Assembly (NCBI RefSeq): GCF_050908995.1
Contig: NC_135126.1
Coordinates: 4,092,001-4,156,000 of the forward strand
DNA: 64,000 nucleotides
Direction of reading: 5' to 3'
Source: Andrena cerasifolii
Taxonomy: Eukaryota > Arthropoda > Insecta > Hymenoptera > Andrenidae
Within the stretch, counting starts at the first letter, position 1, and every line of letters begins with the position of its first letter. The translations under genes were made by a program, and so were the position numbers. The notes below the pieces were generated by a model. The model ran no database searches. It saw only the letters and a program-made list of their open reading frames with translations, and was not told the DNA's origin. Below are positions 47,653 through 60,139 of the stretch, in pieces.

Positions 47653-48050
47653 CAAGCCGGGAATCCACCGGGAAGCTAAGCTAAGCTATGCTATGCTATG
47701 CTATGCTATGCTATGCTATGCTATGTTATGCTATGCTATGCTATGCTATGCTATGCTATGCTTTGCTATGCTTTGCTATGCTATGCTATGCTATGCTATG
47801 CTATGCTATGCTATGCTATGCTATGCTATGCTATGCTATGCTATGCTATGCTATGCTATGCTATGCTATGCTATGCTATGCTATGCTATGCTATGCTATG
47901 CTATGCTATGCTATGCTATGTTATGTCATGCTACGTTTTAAAGAAATTAGCTTCATACATTTTTATAGAATCGTTTCCATCAAAAACTAAGCTAAAACAT
48001 AGCATCGCATAGCATAGCTTAGCTTAGCTTCCCTGTGGATTCCCGGCTTG
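47653..48050. mobile_element. Inverted-repeat element with an expanded pentamer array inside its arm
   Basis: The left arm begins CAAGCCGGGAATCCACCGGG and continues AAGCTAAGCTAAGCTATGC. The right arm (48008-48050) is its reverse complement with one mismatch in 43 bases, ending TGGATTCCCGGCTTG. The inner edge of both arms changes from GCTAA units to CTATG units. On the left these expand to an array of about 50 copies; on the right only two or three remain. Between them is about 70 bp of unique A/T-rich sequence. No clear target duplication is visible and there is no coding capacity. Confidence 0.8.
47686..47935. repeat. (CTATG)n pentanucleotide array, about 50 units
   Basis: This is a 250-bp array of CTATG with six variant units: TTATG at 47726 and 47921, CTTTG at 47761 and 47771, TCATG at 47926 and CTACG at 47931. 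Variants cluster at the right edge and near the first third. A five-base unit without stops leaves all plus-strand frames open, so the MLCYA-repeat open frames are artefacts. Confidence 0.97.
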
Positions 48051-50424
48051 AAATAAATTACTACCAATTTAATTATTCGTCTTCCTATAACTCTAACAAA
48101 TACAGGGAGTGAGTAGGCACTCTGTTTCTGACCATACCCTCACTTTCGAGACTATCAACACTCAGTAGGTACCAAGAATAATTATCGAGTACCACGTTCG
48201 TTATACCACGAACCAAATCGTCGTTAGAGCAGACTTGGGCCGTCCGCCCGCGTGTATCGAAAATCAAGATTCGACGTTGATTTTCTTGGATAGGTTTCGC
48301 GATGAGAGGCCTTGGTGTGCTCCTCGCTCGTTCTCTCGATTAGGCTTTGCCGTCATTAAAAGTTTATAAAGAAGCAGAACTACCAGTCGCTGGGGCACAG
48401 AGACGCGAGGGGCAACGGCGGGGGTTGAAGGGATCAACACCCCCTCTCCATCGTCGAATGGGAGCAGCAGAAGAGAGCCAGACAGCGCTGGAGCGAGGGA
48501 GAAGGAGAGAGATTCCAAGCAAGTTTTCTCATGTGCAATGCATAATGAGGAAAGGCAGACGGCGCATAAAGGGCCTACAAATGAGGCTCGGGTTATACAT
48601 ACACATTCCAGGTAGATAAGCGTAACCGACGCACACAGAAACACGCGCAAAATACGTGCACCAGGGCGGGCGTGAACGGCTCCCTGTGAACCCCCCCTAG
48701 GTTATAGCGTTACCGACTTCTAAGCGCGCAACAAAGTTAAAAACTTTCCCCCTCTGATTTTAGTTATACCCAGCAACTTCGAAAACGATGGACTCGTAAA
48801 GTTTTCTGTTAATCTCCTGCTTGTGCAGCGCCCGCTTGATATTGCGTACAGGGCTTCTGCTTTTAAGGCTGAACGATAAGACGTCGTTGCGTTCCAACGT
48901 GGAACAGTAATATTTGAGCTATTGTTAGGCTTCAGTGGTAAGCCTAGGTGTCTATAGGCACTAGGTTTTCGATCAGATTCGAGGGACGCGATAGTTTAGG
49001 AGATTGCTCTCTTCGGAGTGCCTTAAGCCGTAACCGAATATAGAACTGTTAGTGAAACATTTTGCATAAGTTCTACCGTGCTTCAACAACCGTACGCGAT
49101 ATGGGTCGTCGAGCGCTGTTACGGCTCTATCAATGGATTTTCACTCATGGAAGAGTTGTTGATTGCTTGGCACAGGCCACCGAGGTAATAGCAAGCAAAA
49201 GCACGGAACACGCAATGACCGAGGCATGTTGCATGAGAACCGATTAAAGGTGTTGGATCGATCTTCCCTAGTAACTGACTCGCTAGAACCGCTGATGGAA
49301 GGTGCAAATCGCCGATCGAGGCGGTAACCGTGCGCAACTCACCTCACACGGAAGGTAAATACGCTGCTCGAGAAGCCTTGCACCAATTTCGGCCATCGAG
49401 TGTTTCGTTTTCTATCGATTAAACTACCGAGTGAGTCGAGTTTTTCTCACTTACCTTGTTCATGATTTGGCGGGGATAGTCCCGCCTCGCGAGGGCCGAC
49501 TCTGTAACAGAAAGAAAAATATGTTAGAACCAGGTCTCGGTATAATTTTTAAGTACGAATCAATAAATATAACTATATAAATCAGCACAGTGATGTCATT
49601 TGCTTTAATGCAGAATCCGATCAAGTTCCATTCACATAATCATTATAAAATATCAGTGTCGCTCACGGAGTCCTAACATTTGCATTGCAATGCACGTCAG
49701 CCTAAACTTTCGAAAGGAGATTAAAATATTTCCAAATCATTTCCCCATAAAGAGTAGCCAGTTAATGGCACCCAACGAAAGTATTGTTCACCTGTAAAAA
49801 CAGAGGTAATCTTCCTTGTATCTTTACAGGAATTTTTCCTCGAACACTCTTCCTCGTTGCTCTGCTTCGTGCCGCCAATGCACGCAGAGGTTAATCCTCT
49901 ATCCTGCATCCAGTCCCGCATCTTCACCCCCCCAATCTTCTCCTCTCTTCCACCCCTCAACGGGCACCACCGAATTCCCGTAATCTAATGAATGGCCTAA
50001 CCCCAATATCCTCTCGCTTCAGCCTCACCTACCCCCCTATGTACTCCAACCGTATGTACCATGCATGTAAATACGTTTACGGGCGAAAGATTCGAGGAGA
50101 TACCAGAGTGAGCGAGCATTTCTATGCGTTGCAACTTCTTTAAAACTTTCCGACCCTCCAGCGATAATTAATTATCCCGACGTTATCGCGATCATACCCC
50201 TCCCCGGGTTTGATCTAGCCAAGACGATCGAATCGGACGTCCAGCAATTTCCTCTCCGCCGGATCGTTACGCCGCGGCTCGCCTATCCGCGGTTAACGAA
50301 GAAACTTCAGCGGCGCGAAAGTGGCGCAAAAATAAAGAACGCTGATTGTTGACGGGACCCGTGGACGTGCTGGCCGAGGCGAACGAAGGTTGCTCGAGAC
50401 TTTCGCGAACGCGGATGGTGCAGC

Positions 50425-50435
50425 GGGGGGGGGGG
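50425..50435. repeat. Poly-G tract
   Basis: Eleven consecutive G residues. Confidence 0.9.
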
Positions 50436-51248
50436 AAATTAGTCGGAAGCAAATTGGTAAGCGGCAGAAGTTTTCAATGCGGTTCGTTAGGTGTAGTGAC
50501 CCACGCAGGTCGAAGTAACGTCTAACAGAAACCGTGTACGTTGGTGACCAAGAGAGGACACGATGAAGCACGACGGAGCGTTGCTCGTAGCTATGCTGTT
50601 GCCTTTATTCAAGCCACCAGTGTTTTTCTTTTACCATGTGCAGTCGAAAGTTTCTCGTGCATGCTAGTATATCCGAATTGAAGCTCGCCTTCCCGTGAAT
50701 AACGGCTAATTACACGGCGAGAGCAAGGCGAAGTTCTTTCGGCCAGAACGAGGGACGGGACAAGTCGAGCTCGAGGCGAGGCGAGGCTTGTAGAGGCGAG
50801 CCGCCTCGCGAGAGGGGCATGGATGCGCAAATGCGTTTATTTTCGGGGAATAATAAAAAGGGTCGTCCGACGGCCGTGACGCTCGACGATCGTACACCAA
50901 AGTTGAGAATAATGTTTCGGACACGACGCTCGTCTGGCTTTGCCCCTGCCTCTACACCCACCTACACCCCTCCCGCCGCTCTACGATCTCCACCAGCCTA
51001 CCCTTATACGCGTGTCCGCCGCAGATTCAGACTCCTAATTAAGACGAGGGTGCGAGAGGGGTTTCAGGGGTTTCTCCCGGGGTTCTCCCCCGAAGGGAGG
51101 TGGGAGGATGTGGGCGAGGGTAGAAGGAGGAGGGTTTTCACGAGGTAAGGGGCACCCGTGCCGCGCCGGAGGGGTAAGCCAAGGCAAAGGGGGTAAGGAA
51201 TATTGATCACGGGACCACCACGACGGCGAGGCAGGGACTGCCCGCACA

Positions 51249-51251
<3 letters not shown>

Positions 51252-51287
<36 letters not shown>

Positions 51288-51294
51288 TCTCTCC
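51252..51294. repeat. CT microsatellite
   Basis: About 43 bp of nearly pure CT with two CCCT interruptions. Confidence 0.92.
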
Positions 51295-53669
51295 ATCCTC
51301 CTATCGTCTTGTTCTACGTAAGTGTGTCCCACGCTCTCCCACGTAACCGTCGCCGTCTTTCACCGTCGCTCTCGCCGTGTAACCGGCCAGACTAAACCAC
51401 CAAACGCCAGATGCGTGAAATCAGTCGGTTAGAGGCTGCCCCGCAGCCTTTGCGAATTATTGACGCTGAAACCGCGACCGCGGAACAGATTATGCTGCGA
51501 GCTATACCCGAGACTCAGCCCTCGGGAGGAACGAGTCCACAGAACTGGACGGAAGTATAACGAATACGAATACGCGAAGGAACAGTGACGCGTCGTGCTG
51601 GGGCAGGTTCCCGCGGTGTTGGGGTAATTATCTCGCGTCGGGGAGCATCTCAGCTGATCAGTCATTCGTGAGGATATCGTTGAGCGATCGAAATTAGGGT
51701 GTACGAATCGTGTTGCCTAGACTTTCCTAGGAAGTAAGGTGAACGAGAAGCAGGGCTCAAGAGGAATCAAAAGTACACAGGAAACTAAATAAAGATTTGA
51801 AGCAGATGGAGCGTACCTATGAACCTATACAAAGTTCGTCAAGCAGTTCAGAAATCATTATCTCTGTTCAGTACGCACTGGACTTATAATTATATTTCTA
51901 TCTAAGCCACTGCTTCTGATTTCCCCCCCAAAAAAAAACAGTCAATTTCTCAGGTAAGCGTGGACAAAGCCAAAGTTCCTTGGCAATCACTGTTGCGCTG
52001 CGAGTGATTCTCCGCAGGTGAAGCAAGCCCGGCGAAACGGGCCTTGTTCGTGTAACGTCGAGCAGAGAAACAGGACCCTGTCGGACGAAACTTCTGCTCC
52101 ACCTCCCTCCCCCGTATCTGGAGGGTTGCCTGACGAACTTTGACGCACACGCTCGGCAGAACAGAATCCACGGTCGTAGACGTGTGCAGCGTTCTCACGA
52201 GTTTTCGAGAGATCTTCCAGAATGGCAAGAAGAAGGAACGACTTGCCTCGTTCCCGGGGCTACGACAGGAAGAACGGGGAGACGGACGAGCCCGGAGTTT
52301 ACACGACGCAACGACTCTCGTCTTTCTGTCCGTCGCTCTGCCTTAATTAAATCTCTCGACCCTTCCACGAAGAACTCGCGGCTCTCTAGCCGGGGAGCTA
52401 GAAGTAGAACGGACCACCCTTGTCGCTTCTCTCCACGACTTCCTGTCGCAACGCGTCGAGCTTACGAGATTTTTCCCGCTAATTACTGCAACGTCGACTA
52501 ATTCCTGGCTGATTTTCGTGGCACCGCGGTTTATCGTGCACCGATGAAATTGATGACTAAATGGCGACGAGTCATCTCATTTCATTATGAAATTCTTCGA
52601 ATTCTATTTACTAACGCAAAATATTTTTTAAAAAATCGATTCGTTAACTTTTCAAAACACCGCGTCGAAACGTACCATCTTCGTAAAAGGCCCACCCGAT
52701 ATTCGTTCATGAACAGCCGCGGACCAGTCATTCAGCGCATAATGAACGATTGATCTATCGCGGACGACGTCTTTCCTCGGTCGGCCACTTCACAGATTCA
52801 ATGCTCCAGCATTTTCATGGCTCTAGATGCCGTTATTCGGTCCGGTAACGAACGTCAAGGGCGACCTCGACGAGGCCGGAAGAGATCTCATTGTCCAGAA
52901 GCGGAGGCCACGATAGGAGGGTTGCGCGCTGCCGGCAACCAGCCAACTCAAACTTTGATATGGTTTCCTAAATAACCAAGGCGACCGATACCGCAGCACG
53001 ATAGTCCTCCCACCTCGCCTCTCTCGCCACCCTTGCCGCGCCACCGTCCCCCGTCTGCTTCTGCATCCACTCCGATCTATGGCTGGTCCAGGGTGGGTAT
53101 CGTAACTACTGTCGAAGCATATTGAAACCCTCACACCACATCGATGACCTAACTCTCGACGCCGCCGGCCCCACCGCGCCCCGGCACAGGGTACAACCGG
53201 TGTGCCCTTCCCGTGCAAAACCATCGCTGGGAGTGCGTTTGTCGTTTCACGGAGCGAGGCTTGCCTGCGTTGCACGTCGCGGTCGATCGACATTCTCCCG
53301 CGCAACGCCGTGCCTGAGTGATTTGAGAACGGACTGACAGGCAATCTGGTAGGTAGAAGAGTTAAGGAGTGGAGGACAGAGCGAGCCAGAACGCTGAATG
53401 AGGGAGATGGGGACACTGGTAATGACCAGCGATTTATCCGCGCGTGGACGGCCCAAGAATTCGAAATTAAAATCCGCGGTGGTAATTGCTGGAAGGATAC
53501 CGCCGGGGAAAGTATTGAGCTCGAGCTTGGTCGCGGATAAATCAGGTGACCGTGGGTTGCATTTTAATTAAGCAAAAACTGTAGCGATGGCCTTGACGCG
53601 CGGGCAGATTAAGCAAACAGGGGGCAAGGGAAGTTTCATGTGTTCTTTCGTAATTGGAAATATTTGCAG

Positions 53670-53898
53670 GGTTGCTGGTTGAATTCGTGGACTGTATCTT
53701 AGCCAATAATTTTGGAGCATACTTATCACCTTGCGAAGAACTCCACTTTTCAGTTAAGCAACTAATCCCAGAGCAATATCGTGTAAACCTGCTACCGCAT
53801 GATTTGATACCAGGAGAGGTTGACAAGAGAAAACGCATGAAGATTCTCAAGGAAGCTGATATTCACGGGTCCCTTACAATCGACCCAGGAAGTGCAAG
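53670..53898 (+). CDS. Isolated candidate exon, unknown protein
   Basis: A 229-base open segment lies between an acceptor (ATATTTGCAG, ending 53669) and a donor (GCAAG followed by GTAACG at 53899). It starts in phase 1 and ends in phase 2. It encodes about 75 residues of ordinary, non-repetitive composition. The order is a hydrophobic start (LLVEFVDCILANNFGAYL), then PCEELHFSVKQLIPEQYRV, then LLPHDLIPGEVDKRKR and a final KEADIHGSLTIDPGSA. Unlike most open frames here it is not skewed to Arg, Ser or Pro, and its third positions vary as in coding DNA. I do not recognise the family. No neighbouring exon of the same gene was found, so its partners are presumably in distant sequence. A retroposed fragment is possible but less likely because both splice sites fit. 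Confidence 0.5.
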
Positions 53899-56800
53899 GT
53901 AACGATCGAGAACGACTTGACCTGCACGAGGAGGCTTAGAATATCTTTCCTGCAGGCAACGGCGAGTTGGCGTTGCTGTATCTGGAGGTTAACTGTTTGT
54001 CCGCTAATTAGAAGCTAACAGCAGAACTAAAGTTCCGAACTTTAAAGTTTCTTGCCTCTGCAAGAGCCTCCTACGCCCGCTCTGTACCCTTCTTTGGGGG
54101 CGGCGCAGACACCCCAGAGGCGAACGCCCCATCGTACCTCCACTCTTCCTCTCTTTCACTCCTTCATCTACGACCGGCTAGCGTTAATTACTAATTAATT
54201 GTTTCGCATGTTTGAGTTTTAAATGGATAAGTTAAACAGCGCATAAGAGCCCTGGACGTGGAGAGAGCTGCGAAGCCTAACTTCCCCCTCCCCCACTACC
54301 GTTCTCACCCCCTCTCGGTCCGCGCCTCTTCCGCTTCCTTTCTTTTTCCCTCTCGCCCGCTTTCACCTCTGCTCATCCCCTTTGCGTACGATTACCGTGC
54401 AAACGGTCTACCGTCGGTTAACGAGGTTAGGATGACCGTGCGAGCTGGAGCTGGGGAACCGCGCTCGTTCGTTTATTCGTTTTTCACCTCGTCGCCAAAC
54501 CGGACAACCCCCCGTACCTACCCGAATTACACGCGACTTCGAGCTGCAGGACTTTGTTGTTGCAAATGCATGATACGCGAATTAATGGGCCCTGAAAGTA
54601 CTCGCGACGATCAACGGCCTTTTTAGAGAGGTTTTTGACAGCAATTTCGCAGGAAACGAATACAGTGGAAAGCTACTGAAATTAATTATGCAATTTTTGC
54701 ACGAGATTTGATGTTCTTATTCTGAAGTATTTTTGTGTCTACGAGGAAGTAGTGAAAGTAGTTTTTTTGTGAAAAGTCCAAGTGACCATTTATCAATATA
54801 AAAACATCGAAACATTGCTTCATAAATTGCTGGAGAATATTAATGACATCCCTGGTAATCCTAATATCACCAGCGTTTATTTACGTATTTAAATGGATGT
54901 TTCGTATTATCCTCGCCCCGCAGGAGAAAAATCCCTGATAATTTGGCCGTGTCGCGAGTCTACAAATCGTTTTACCTCAATCTTGGTGGAACGGGGGAAG
55001 ACAGGGGCGGTTTACCCTTCAAAAGTGGAGCGAGTCTTCCCGGAGCCGTAATCGGCGCTCAAATAAAAAGACGTAATGCCAGATAAAACATCCCATTTGT
55101 CTAACGACGATTTTTCTCTCTGCCCTGGGTCAGGGCGCACCGTCTGCCTCCCTCACTCCTTGCTGGAGTGTGAGGATGGGGGTTGAATCAGGGTGGTAGT
55201 CATCTTAAACACCATTGTCACAGACACCTCGTGTAGGCTGGCTGCCACTCGATGCCACGCTACCCGATTCTTCCGTAATTGAGATGGATCGATAAGGACC
55301 ACCCCCCGCGGAGAGGAAACCGAAGGAAACGGGCAGAGTCGAGGGCGCTGCTTTTTTAATTCGATGAGCTAATGTACCGACAGTTACATTAATGGTGTCC
55401 CTGGGGTGTCACATCTTTCCGAGATGCTGCCCTTTCCCCTCTGAACGCTGGATTCCAGAATCGATAGGTTGTTTTGCATGCCACTATGCCCCCAGGAATT
55501 TTGAATAAATTGGGAAATATATTTGGAGCTGGCTATGCAATCGAGAAGTCGATGAATCATAACTTGTCTACATGCACTAATTCCCAACAACACAAAATTT
55601 GAAAATCTCATACAACTTCCATAAAATAGTATAGACTATTATTAACCTCACCTATATGCCATTCAAACGAATCGCTAAAAGAACCAGGTTTCTAATGCCA
55701 TCCGCGAGTGACCCCGAAAGGAGCAGCCGAATTCAAGACGCGTTTAAAACGGATGCTAGCTGCACGAGCTTTCATTGGTAGTAAATAATGAAGTACGGGG
55801 TAGAGTGACGTGGCGCACGGGGCCAGGAATAAATCAGGAATAATCGGAAAAGCGGGTCGTCGAAATCGAGGTCTGTTATTGACTGGCGTGCAGGAACTAG
55901 CGGGGGGTTCGAAAAAGAGGAATCGGAGGAGGGAGCGTCAGAGCAGAAAGGTAGAAAACAAGAGCGTGGGGTGAATCTGGTGTCTTAACCGGCCGACGGG
56001 GGAGGACAATTATTTAACGGGGGCGTCTAGTACGACGTTCTAGCGCGACGCTACCGTTGCGTCGGCGACGAGAGGCGAGAGTCCGCGGCTGTTAATTGCT
56101 GGCTGTCAGGGGCACGCAGTGACACGGACCACCGTTGCCGAGGGACCGCCTCGTCGAAGGCTCTGCACGCGTTCGCCGAACCCTCCTCTTTCTGGGGAGG
56201 AAGCTCACCCACCGATCAACGTTGGACTGCGATCCTTCTCGCGACAATCTACATTCTCTAATCTCATACTAGGTTCTGCGAAAGAACTTTCCTCGAAACA
56301 TTTCTTTTTCCAGGAATATCTCTACGTGTACACAGAGTGAGGTACCCCAAATGAGATATTTAAAACTTTGTGGATGAAAGACATATATGGAGACCGTGAA
56401 AAAAAAATATATATCCTTTTACTTTAATCTGGCTACTTTACCGGACCTTTAAATTATCTTCACCCTTCATTTCGATATCAAACAGCCACGAAAAGATTGA
56501 CTAAAGCTTCCCTCGATTCACTCTAAAACGCTTCGATTCCTCTTGGATCAGATTGTAGGAACAGCGAGGGGGCAACGAGGCAAGGGACTCCCGCGCAGGA
56601 CGTAATTTGAACGTTGACAGGTATTTATCCTGCGCGGCAGGAAGCGGCGCTATGTGGGCGGTCGAGTGAAGGTGGATAGGAGGAGCGGAGAAGTAGCGTG
56701 ACGACGTTAAGAGCATTAAAGAGACGTTTTCCGCCCGACACTTAGGTTTTCGTTCCCGCGCCCACTCCATAGATTCCCGGCCTATCGGCTTAGCGCTTGG

Positions 56801-59346
56801 CGGGAGGTCCCGCGCCACCCTTGGCTTCCTTCTGCGCTGTCTTCCGCCGAGCGAAAGGAAGGTTTGCCGGCGATGCTACCGTTGCCGTTTCTCTCTAGGA
56901 AATATTTTCCTAAGCGTAAGAACTTAAGTACTCGGGGGCGCATACGGAGCTTCCACTCATTAAAGAATCCTCTTCGCGGGGTAACGGCATCGAAGCGTCA
57001 GTGAAGCGAAATGGAAGATGAAAGCTGCAGCTTCCATGAATCGGATTCAGATTTCTTTTGTTTAATTTCGATTAATTTCGGAGAATCCTGAGAGGGAAGT
57101 AGGAACATCTTTCAGCGCGTCTTCGACAGATGGGAAATTTTCACGGGCACAGAGCACTTTGGTGGTGAAAGAACACGCGGGGGATGTGAATAATACGTGA
57201 TTGAGAAGTGGGGTGGGTTTCGCGAAGCATGGTATTCTTTTAAAACTTTCTACGTTTTGGGAGCTTACTAATTCAGTGGCACGTCTACTGATGTACTTAA
57301 TTAATGAACTTATTTCGAGGAGTATTTCTACTTCAACCTCAAAGCGAGACACCTTTGCTGAAATTCAAATCAGAATGCTGAACAAATAAGAGTAAACGGT
57401 GTCGTAGTGGAGAAAGACGGAGGCGGAAGCTTCAAGTTCCATTTCGTTCTGGCGTTTCGACGCCGGGAGTCTCGGTAGACCGAGGGGTGGCGGAACGCGT
57501 CGCTGGGGGTTGCGAATTATCAGCTAAGAGGAAATTATGGAAATAGATATAAATCGAGAAGAAGAGTGCAGACAGCGTCGTCGCTGTTAGGCGAAGCAAC
57601 CGATTCCTGAAGGGCACCGTAAGTCGGTGCACCGTTGGTGGTTGGTCCGCCTTTAAAATAATGGAGCCTAAGTAGCCAATTTGAAATGTAAAGATCCATC
57701 AACATAAATTAAACATGGCGCCCAGACGTAAAGGATTGCCTTAGCTTCGTCGATGATCGCTTTCGCCAGCCGCGGAAAAGGGTTTTGACACAAAATTGCT
57801 GTTCAAGTTCGCCGGTAACTTTAAGTACAGTGAATAAACAGTTTCATTTAGGGCACACGTAACTTTCGATTGGGTTTCGTCGTTCGAAACCCAGCGTATT
57901 AGTTGCAGATGGAAATTATTTAAAGTATTCGAAAATTACAAGTTTATGTACACGAGTTTGCATGAAATCAATTGGCTTCATTTTTCTTATACAATTATTT
58001 TCAGAGCAATTATTTTAGATTTTTTAGCATGCCATCTCGTGGAATTTGGGGATAGGTGATATGTGACAATGGCCCAGGGAAAAGGATTCTTAGAAACGTA
58101 TAATGGAAGGTATCAGAATTAGACTTCAGAAGACTAAATCTGCTTCTGTCGATTACTGAATCACGATCAAGATAAGGGAAGTCACAGTGCGCGAACATAG
58201 TTTTGAGAATCGACAGCTGTTCCTCCTATTTCGAATATACTTTCGGTCACTTCAGATGCAAGCTATTTGCAAGACTTATTCCCTAACATTAGCCACTGTC
58301 CTAGTTTAAAGTCAGGAAATAAAATCTTTCCCGAATATAATAGCATCTGAGATTCCCCTTAAGAACCTTCTTCCTTTAACGAAAACATGTGTTCAGAAGA
58401 ACAAAACTGAAACATGCAACCTGTTACTAATAAATCTGATCAATCAAACGTCATTCCAACTGCTCAGAATAAACCTGACAAGTGACTTCTATGGAATCCT
58501 ATACAACGGAGCGAGTACCCACCCAACACCGAGCGTACCACGAAGAGTTCTTCAAAGGGCCCCATTAAAAAATCATCTCCCCGTCTCCATAACAAAGTGG
58601 ATTCCGAATTTAATCGCCCTCCGAAGAGAGCAATATCCTCAGGGTCAAGTGCTCGTCGACGCGGTCGATTTGCCGCTAATTTTTTTCCCCTGCTCTCTCT
58701 CTCCATTTTTTTTTGTTCCAGCCGTAGGGGTCTCCCCATTGGCGTGAATTCGCGCGGAAGGATCAGAAAGCGAAGAATACGTGGGCCAGGATGGGGCTCC
58801 AAGCTGCCGCGGAGTCTGCGAACTCTCGCGTCATGTGCAGCGGACGGGACGCGCGAATTAACAACTCACGCGTCATATCGCGCATTATTATCCGATATAT
58901 CGGGTTATATATCAAACACCTTGCCCCCCTCCGCCCCCCTCGGCTGGTAGACGGCAGCGAGCGAGCGCTCGGCGTTTACGCGGAAAACGTGCTAACGTCG
59001 TGCTTAACGAAGCCCCGAAGGGGTGAAAGGAGGAGGCTATCAGTTCCAGACGAAAGCCAAGACACCGTTTCGACGTGCTCACCGTCGCGTGTCGCGAGTC
59101 GTTAATATGCTCCGGCTCACGGTCACATTTCTTCGTGAGCGACTACGATCGAAGTATTTCGGTATATTCGAGAGGATGTCTGAGGGGCCGACGCTGATAC
59201 ACGCGAATGCAGAGGTTGTTCTGATTTCTGATGGGAAACTTCGTCGAGGGTTCGAGTATGCTTAACGTGGATATCGCTTGTACGTGTCGCTACTACTGTA
59301 AATTGCTGATTTTTAATTGATTCTTGAGGTGGCTGATGTTTGGTAC
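53899..59346. other. Non-coding DNA; begins as intron if the 53670 exon is real
   Basis: No further exon in a phase compatible with 53898 was recognised. Near 56340-56450 a short segment ends CTGGCTACTTTACCGG, close to the right end of the 18720 element, and may be a worn fragment of that family. Confidence 0.35.
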
Positions 59347-59348
59347 TA

Positions 59349-60137
59349 GGGGAGACCGGGGCTGGTAGGCTCAAGGGGTAGGTTGACTAATTGTTAATAA
59401 CTTTGCACCGACATATGCTCTACTGCGGAAAGATTCACTGTAGAAAGAAGTCACTTCTACTATGCCATGCATTTATGTCCGACCCCGCGACCGCACATTT
59501 TTTAATAGTTATCAGCGTTTGTTGAAAAATTGACTAAGTAAGTATTTTATCTTAAAGATTTTATTTTTTCACGCCCCATTAATTAAAATAGAATAAATGT
59601 TAAGGGACTATTTTAAAGTTTGTTTATTAAACGATATATTGACATGGTATTTTTGATTATTATTGAAGGTTATATAGATTATTTAAGTCAGAATTATCGG
59701 TCGGGGCTGGTTGACTAATAACGTTAATAAGGTTTAAATTGTTATTTTCTTATTCAGAAAGCGATTTTTATTTTTTGTTTCAATTTTACTATGTATCAGT
59801 TTATTATTAAAATATGAAAGAAAGATAGTAATATTTTATAATGAAACAACTCTTGTGGCATTGTGTTTTTTTTACTTAACTGATTGTACCTATAGTCAAC
59901 CTACCCCATACAGTAAGTCAACCAACCCCGATCATGGGGCTGGTTGACCAGCATGTAAGGTGTTAAAAGAACATTAAAATACCTTAATTGTTGTCACATT
60001 GAGTCAACTATAATAATTTAATCAGATAGCCAAATGTATGCCCTATCAAATATACCAACCGGTTTAATGATATTTCTTCCACATAATTTATAAAAAATCA
60101 AAAACTAAAAAATTGACCTACCAACCCCGGTCTTCCC
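59349..60137. mobile_element. TA-flanked inverted-repeat element, family A, copy 2 (789 bp)
   Basis: The left end GGGGAGACCGGGGCTGGTAG matches the inverse of the right end CTACCAACCCCGGTCTTCCC (60118-60137) with two mismatches. TA lies at 59347-59348 and 60138-60139. GGTTGACTAA-type motifs recur inside in both orientations. A palindrome lies near 59918-59949 around CCCCGATCATGGGG. The interior is A/T-rich and non-coding. It is the same family as 38009-38991, with diverged interior. Confidence 0.88.
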
Positions 60138-60139
60138 TA

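Larger units (their letters stand above)
48051..53669. other. Non-coding DNA
   Basis: No gene is supported. It contains an 11-G run near 50425, a CT microsatellite at 51252 and a GC-rich block at 50700-51250. The 197-codon frame at 52823-53416 (minus) has random-looking composition. Confidence 0.4.

Noticed and set aside
47688..48012. Three overlapping open frames of about 80-104 codons with MLCYA repeats
   Set aside because: They are the translation of the CTATG array in all three frames. A five-base repeat without stops stays open in every frame.
52823..53416. 197-codon minus-strand open frame
   Set aside because: Arg/Ser/Pro-rich random-looking composition, overlapped by frames on both strands.
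56340..56450. Segment ending CTGGCTACTTTACC, like the end of the 18720 element
   Set aside because: The left end does not match and no TA duplication is clear, so it was kept only as a note.
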